In this document: positions 60,548 to 64,000 of the stretch, in pieces | How the letters are laid out: the number at the start of each line of letters is the position of its first letter | How positions within the stretch are numbered: position 1 is the first letter of the stretch | NCBI RefSeq assembly: GCF_024397795.1 | Contig: NZ_CP072983.1 | Span: 1,426,001-1,490,000 of the forward strand | Source: Lactobacillus intestinalis | GTDB lineage: Bacteria; Bacillota; Bacilli; Lactobacillales; Lactobacillaceae | Length of the DNA stretch: 64,000 bases | Direction: 5' to 3' | The notes under the pieces: model-generated | Databases searched by the model: none | What the model was told of the DNA's origin: nothing | What the model saw: only the letters and a program-made list of their open reading frames with translations | Translations under genes and position numbers: made by a program

Positions 60548-61597
60548 TTAATTCATATTGTAGCCTGTATCATCCTTGGCTACTGTTACTTTTTGAAGTT
60601 CAAGATTTTCTCTTAATCGGTCAGATACGCGTTGGCGTTCCTTACGACTAATTACTTCGATTTCCATATTGCCAAACTTAGGGTTGTCAGTTGACTTACT
60701 TACACCTTGTGCGTGATCTGGAACCACATGATCAGTTGCTTTTCTGTAGTCCATTCCGATCTTGTACATTTGGTTCATTGTTAAGTCAGTTTGCATTTCG
60801 TCAGCAATTGAATTCAAGAACTTAGTATTAAGAAGAGTTGTTGGTGAAACAGATTTCTTAAGAAGTGCCATAACTACTCTTCTGTCACGATCTTGTCTAC
60901 CATAGTCTTGACGTGGGTCGCCGTGTCTCAATTGTGAGAAGGCAAGGGCTTTTTTACCATTCATGTGGTAAGTCTTACCCTTTTCAAAGTGGTAACCCAT
61001 GTTGTCAAAGGTAAGTGGAGAAGTTACATCAATTCCACCTACTTGATCGATAGCTTTCTTAAGACCACCCATGTTGATTAAGATATAACCATCAATTGGA
61101 ACACTGTAATACTTATCAAGTGTCTTCATTGTTTGGCTTACTCCACCCAAAGTATAAGCTGAGTTGATCTTAGTTACGCCATATTGTTTAAAGTCAGGGA
61201 AGATTGCAGCGGAGTCACGCGGAATCGACATGATGTCGGTAGTGTTCTTTTTAGGGTTGATTGACATCATCATCATGGTGTCAGTTCTACCCTTCCAGTG
61301 ACGACCCATTGCACCAGTATCAATACCCAATAGCAAGATATTGATTGGTTTCTTTTCTTGTAATAAAGTATCTAAATCTCGTCCCTTATTGCTCTTAGTC
61401 TTTTTAGCAACCGGTGTGTACATATTGTTGGTGGTATCACGTAAATTCTTGTACATCATTCCGGCAACAAAAATACCAGCAACAACGACTATACCGATCA
61501 CAATCCAGAAGATTCGCCAAAATTTGCGACGACGTCTTCGGTGATGATGACGATGGTGATGTTGCTGGGTTTGATTTTGTTTATTATCTTCTGCCAT
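60548..61597 (-). CDS. epsA: LytR-CpsA-Psr family protein, first gene of the eps operon
   Basis: A 349-residue LCP protein. A His/Arg-rich cytoplasmic start (residues 12-26) is followed by one membrane helix (30-50) and the LCP domain: NILLLGIDTGAMGRHWKGRTDTMMMMSINP, IMSIPRDSAAIFP, and FSQLRHGDPRQDYGRQDRDRRVV. These arginines bind polyprenyl pyrophosphate. LCP enzymes attach glycans to peptidoglycan; in older literature they were called transcription attenuators. It precedes the Wzz gene by 11 nt. Confidence 0.94.
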   Translation of the reverse strand: MAEDNKQNQTQQHHHRHHHRRRRRKFWRIFWIVIGIVVVAGIFVAGMMYKNLRDTTNNMYTPVAKKTKSNKGRDLDTLLQEKKPINILLLGIDTGAMGRHWKGRTDTMMMMSINPKKNTTDIMSIPRDSAAIFPDFKQYGVTKINSAYTLGGVSQTMKTLDKYYSVPIDGYILINMGGLKKAIDQVGGIDVTSPLTFDNMGYHFEKGKTYHMNGKKALAFSQLRHGDPRQDYGRQDRDRRVVMALLKKSVSPTTLLNTKFLNSIADEMQTDLTMNQMYKIGMDYRKATDHVVPDHAQGVSKSTDNPKFGNMEIEVISRKERQRVSDRLRENLELQKVTVAKDDTGYNMN

Positions 61598-61638
61598 ACT
61601 CTATCCCCTTAGTTCAATAGTTTTTCAGAATCTCTATA

Positions 61639-61667
61639 ATTATATATCGTTCTTGGTCGTTTGACCA
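61639..61667 (-). promoter_or_regulatory. Promoter of the eps operon with an inverted repeat
   Basis: TGGTCA (61667-61662), 17 nt, TATAAT (61644-61639) on the minus strand. The -35 overlaps TGGTC-AAAC-GACCA (61667-61654), an inverted repeat that could be an operator. The 61668-61811 part has a further TTGACA at about 61715 and no other feature. Confidence 0.6.
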
Positions 61668-61811
61668 CCCCGTTAACCCTTTACATACAGAATAAAGTGT
61701 CAATTTTCAATTAAAACAAGGAAAATAAACACATTTTTTACAATTTCTTCCTTATTGTTATCGACTGTAATACAATTAAGTTACAAATTCACATAGAAAG
61801 CAGGCGAAAAA

Positions 61812-63089
61812 ATGATCGATAATCGACCAAAAAAGACAAAAGCCTTCATCGCAGGCGTTAACTTAAATGACCCTAACTTTGACTATTATATGACTGAGCT
61901 TGCTGATTTAACTGAAGCAAATAATATGGAAGTTGTTGGCCGCGCTGAACAAAAAGCCGAGAATATTGTCGCTGGAACTTATTTTGGTGTTGGTAAAATT
62001 AACCAAATTAAGTCGATGGCTCAAGGACTCAAGGCTAAGGTGTTAGTTTTAAATGATGAATTGAGTCCAGTTCAAATCCGCAATTTGGAAAAAATGACCA
62101 AGTTACGCGTCATTGATCGAACCGAATTAATTTTGGAAATTTTTGCTAGTCGTGCCCGCACCAAGCAGGCCAAGCTTCAAGTGGCATTAGCTCGCTTACA
62201 ATATGAGTTGCCACGTTTGCACCCGTCAGAGAATAACTTGGACCAGCAGCGCGGGGGCGGAATGAGCAACCGTGGTGCCGGTGAAACTAAGTTAGAATTA
62301 AATCGAAGAACAATTGGTAAGCAAATTTCTGCAATTAAGAAAGAACTCAAAGCCGTTGCGAGCCAAGAAGAGATTAAAGCTAGTCGCCGCAATCAAAGCC
62401 GCATCCCTAAAGTCGCTCTTGTCGGCTACACGAACGCGGGTAAATCCACGACAATGAACGGTTTACTCAAAGCCTTCGACCATGAAGGTAGCGACAAGCA
62501 AGTTTTTGTAAAAAATATGCTCTTTGCTACGCTGGATACTAGTGTACGTAAAATCGACATCGACAACAACAAAGGCTTTATCTTATCCGATACTGTTGGA
62601 TTCATTTCTAAATTGCCTCACAACTTGGTTGAATCCTTTAAGGCGACTTTGCAAGAAGCACGCGATGCCGATTTACTGGTGAACGTCGTTGATTCATCTG
62701 ATCCAAATATGATTCAGATGGTGCGCACCACCCAAAAAGTTTTGAATGAAATCAGCGCTGGCAACATCCCAATGATCACAGCTTACAACAAGGCAGATCG
62801 TACCGGCCGTAATTATCCACAAATCGAAGGCGATGACATCCTTTATTCTGCCACCGACGAGAAGTCGATTCGGATGTTGGCAGATTTGATTACTAAGCGC
62901 ATTTTTGCTGGGTATGGCGAATTTGAATTGCTTTTGCCATTATCCGATGGAAAAGAATTGGCCTTTTTACACGAACATGCTCAAGTTAATAAGGAAGAAT
63001 TCAAGGACGACGGCGTCCATGTGAGCGCCAATATTGCACCAAGCGATCAGGCAAGATTTAAGAAATTCATGATTGCAGAAAATGCATAA
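61812..63089 (+). CDS. hflX: GTPase HflX
   Basis: A 425-residue ribosome-associated GTPase that splits stalled 70S ribosomes after stress. The N-terminal HflX domain (about 1-195) has the Gly-rich loop QQRGGGMSNRGAGETKLE. The G1 loop GYTNAGKST lies at 205-213, G3 at DTVGFISKLPHNLVESF and G4 near AYNKAD. It is not next to hfq or other usual partners. The terminator at 63090-63122 follows directly. Confidence 0.95.
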   Translation: MIDNRPKKTKAFIAGVNLNDPNFDYYMTELADLTEANNMEVVGRAEQKAENIVAGTYFGVGKINQIKSMAQGLKAKVLVLNDELSPVQIRNLEKMTKLRVIDRTELILEIFASRARTKQAKLQVALARLQYELPRLHPSENNLDQQRGGGMSNRGAGETKLELNRRTIGKQISAIKKELKAVASQEEIKASRRNQSRIPKVALVGYTNAGKSTTMNGLLKAFDHEGSDKQVFVKNMLFATLDTSVRKIDIDNNKGFILSDTVGFISKLPHNLVESFKATLQEARDADLLVNVVDSSDPNMIQMVRTTQKVLNEISAGNIPMITAYNKADRTGRNYPQIEGDDILYSATDEKSIRMLADLITKRIFAGYGEFELLLPLSDGKELAFLHEHAQVNKEEFKDDGVHVSANIAPSDQARFKKFMIAENA

Positions 63090-63122
63090 GAAAAAGGCAA
63101 GGATAAGTTCCGTGCCTTTCTT
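63090..63122 (+). terminator. Terminator of hflX
   Basis: AAAAAGGCA and TGCCTTTCTT around a loop with inner GG/CC pairs. It begins just after the stop codon. Confidence 0.7.
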
Positions 63123-63129
63123 AGATAGC

Positions 63130-63419
63130 TAATTCAGGCTATAATTACTCCTGTGCTATAGAAGTTAATTACTTCGATAGTCAAGTCGGTAAATTAGCTT
63201 AGTGCTACTATCCCAGCGCAGGTCCAGTGCGCTGCCGATCAGCACTCAAACAAAAAGTTTCCGTATGGGAACACCTTCTCGTTATCAACTACCCTAGAAT
63301 AAATTCTAGGGTTTGCAGCTCTCATCTATTTTTACTAGATAGCGGTTATAGCGTCTTGCGACTTCCGCCTCCGAGGCTGCATCGTCGGGCAGTTGACAAT
63401 ACCCGTTTACCTGCCAAGT
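63130..63419 (-). ncRNA. Structured 3' flank of tnpB, candidate omega RNA region
   Basis: About 290 bp with many strong hairpins and no frame: CCCTAGAA-TAAA-TTCTAGGG (63290-63309 area), GTTTCC-GTAT-GGGAAC (about 63258-63275), CAGCGCA-GGTCCAG-TGCGCTG (63212-63232 area) and an 10-bp stem near 63157-63181. It lies directly 3' of a tnpB gene on the same strand, where IS200/IS605 elements carry their right end and omega RNA. The exact end and guide cannot be set without the left part of the element. Confidence 0.5.
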
Positions 63420-64000
63420 TTACTCGGCAGATCTTAATTTAGTAAATTTAGGTATTTTAACACCTTTGTGGTACTGGTCTCCTAAAAACTGGATATTCAT
63501 GGCCGCTAGGCGATCGTCATTGGATTTGTAGCCACACTTATCACAAATGTAGAGGTGCAACTCATGGTTGCGGTTCTCCTTGCGGATTCTTCCGCACTTA
63601 GGACAGCGCTGGCTGGTAAATCTTGGAGAAACTTTGACTACAGTTGAAGAATTCAAATTAGCCTTGTAAGCTAAAAACTGCTCAAACTGGTAAAAAGTCC
63701 AAGAAACCATTTCATAGCGACGCTTTTTGGCAGCTTTCTCAGTCGCAAAGCGGACATTGGTTAAGTCTTCTAAAGCAAAGATAGTATTGGGACCGTAATG
63801 ATCAACGAGTGTCTTGGTAAGGCGATGATTAACATCGCTTATAAAACGGTTCTCTCGCTGACCGATCTTTTTAAGTCTTCGCTTGGCAGACTTAGTGCCT
63901 TTGGCTTGAAGCTGAGCACGGAGTTTCTTATATTTGCGCCTGGTGCGCAATACTTTTTGTCCGCTGCAAAGCAGAGTCTGGCCCTGTTCGTCATAGCAGG
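63420..64000 (-). CDS. tnpB: IS200/IS605-family TnpB, C-terminal part (5' end outside window)
   Basis: The last 193 codons of a TnpB RNA-guided nuclease; the frame is open to the right edge, so the gene starts beyond 64000. Catalytic Glu lies in IFALEDLTN, the zinc finger in SQRCPKCGRIRKENR and ICDKCG, and the last catalytic Asp in NDDRLAAMN, so all residues of the RuvC part that can be seen are intact. TnpB cuts DNA at a site given by an omega RNA from the 3' flank. The element would be complete only if tnpA or the 5' part lies outside the window. Confidence 0.93.
   Translation of the reverse strand, partial: CYDEQGQTLLCSGQKVLRTRRKYKKLRAQLQAKGTKSAKRRLKKIGQRENRFISDVNHRLTKTLVDHYGPNTIFALEDLTNVRFATEKAAKKRRYEMVSWTFYQFEQFLAYKANLNSSTVVKVSPRFTSQRCPKCGRIRKENRNHELHLYICDKCGYKSNDDRLAAMNIQFLGDQYHKGVKIPKFTKLRSAE

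Noticed and set aside
63130-63419. RNase P RNA, tmRNA or 6S RNA in the hairpin-rich region after hflX
   Set aside because: The conserved core motifs of these RNAs are absent, and the place directly 3' of tnpB explains the structure better.

Overview
The window is a chromosomal segment of a low-GC Gram-positive bacterium, most likely Lactobacillus johnsonii or a close relative (L. gasseri/L. taiwanensis). The strongest clue is the bile-salt operon at 3.2-6.9 kb: two tandem MFS transporters followed by a conjugated bile salt hydrolase, the arrangement known as cbsT1-cbsT2-cbsH-beta in L. johnsonii. A GH68 inulosucrase, T-box control of an amino-acid transporter, AAGGAG ribosome binding sites and AT-rich DNA fit the same group. 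This identification is an inference from gene content.

0.5-30 kb is mostly core and surface housekeeping: an ABC exporter, a proline iminopeptidase-like peptidase (pepI), the bile operon, two PepSY proteins flanking a GNAT/MarR/DUF1304 group, efp, coaA, an amino-acid ABC transporter under a T-box leader with a duplicated antiterminator/terminator unit, helD, a matrixin-type metalloprotease, a BceAB-like ABC pair, a TcaA-like protein, and a secreted nuclease next to two small proteins with a shared C-terminal Ada-like domain. 25.8-30 kb holds a NERD protein, a membrane-anchored degenerate amidase and a serine hydrolase.

30-34.6 kb is accessory. It carries an Abi_2 (AbiD/AbiF-type) HEPN protein. 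Its ribosome binding site lies inside a terminator-like hairpin at the end of a short structured RNA region. galU, an Asp/Ser-rich lipoprotein that is a third member of the Ada-like family, and an overlooked 29-aa hydrophobic peptide gene with an antisense promoter (a type I toxin-antitoxin candidate) follow.

34.6-61.6 kb is the cell-surface glycan region, almost all on the minus strand. It has a secreted inulosucrase flanked by near-identical terminator hairpins and the complete rmlBACD dTDP-rhamnose operon. Next is an AT-rich variable islet (41-49 kb) with a Schlafen/AlbA-type gene broken by one in-frame TAA, a MerR-methyltransferase fusion, orphan membrane proteins, gene debris and an ADP-ribosyltransferase. 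The exopolysaccharide operon comes last: LytR-CpsA-Psr protein, Wzz-type chain-length protein, BY-kinase, PHP phosphatase, priming transferase, three glycosyltransferases, Wzy, two flippase-like proteins and glf. GalU, RmlABCD and Glf would supply UDP-glucose, dTDP-rhamnose and UDP-galactofuranose for the polymer.

The right edge has hflX and the 3' part of an IS200/IS605 tnpB gene, with a strongly structured 3' flank that could encode its omega RNA. The observations most worth following up are the Abi gene with its RNA (31.28-31.36 kb), the duplicated T-box unit (14.8-15.2 kb), the type I toxin candidate (34.28-34.37 kb), the solitary ADP-ribosyltransferase (48.0-48.7 kb) and the Ada-like domain family.
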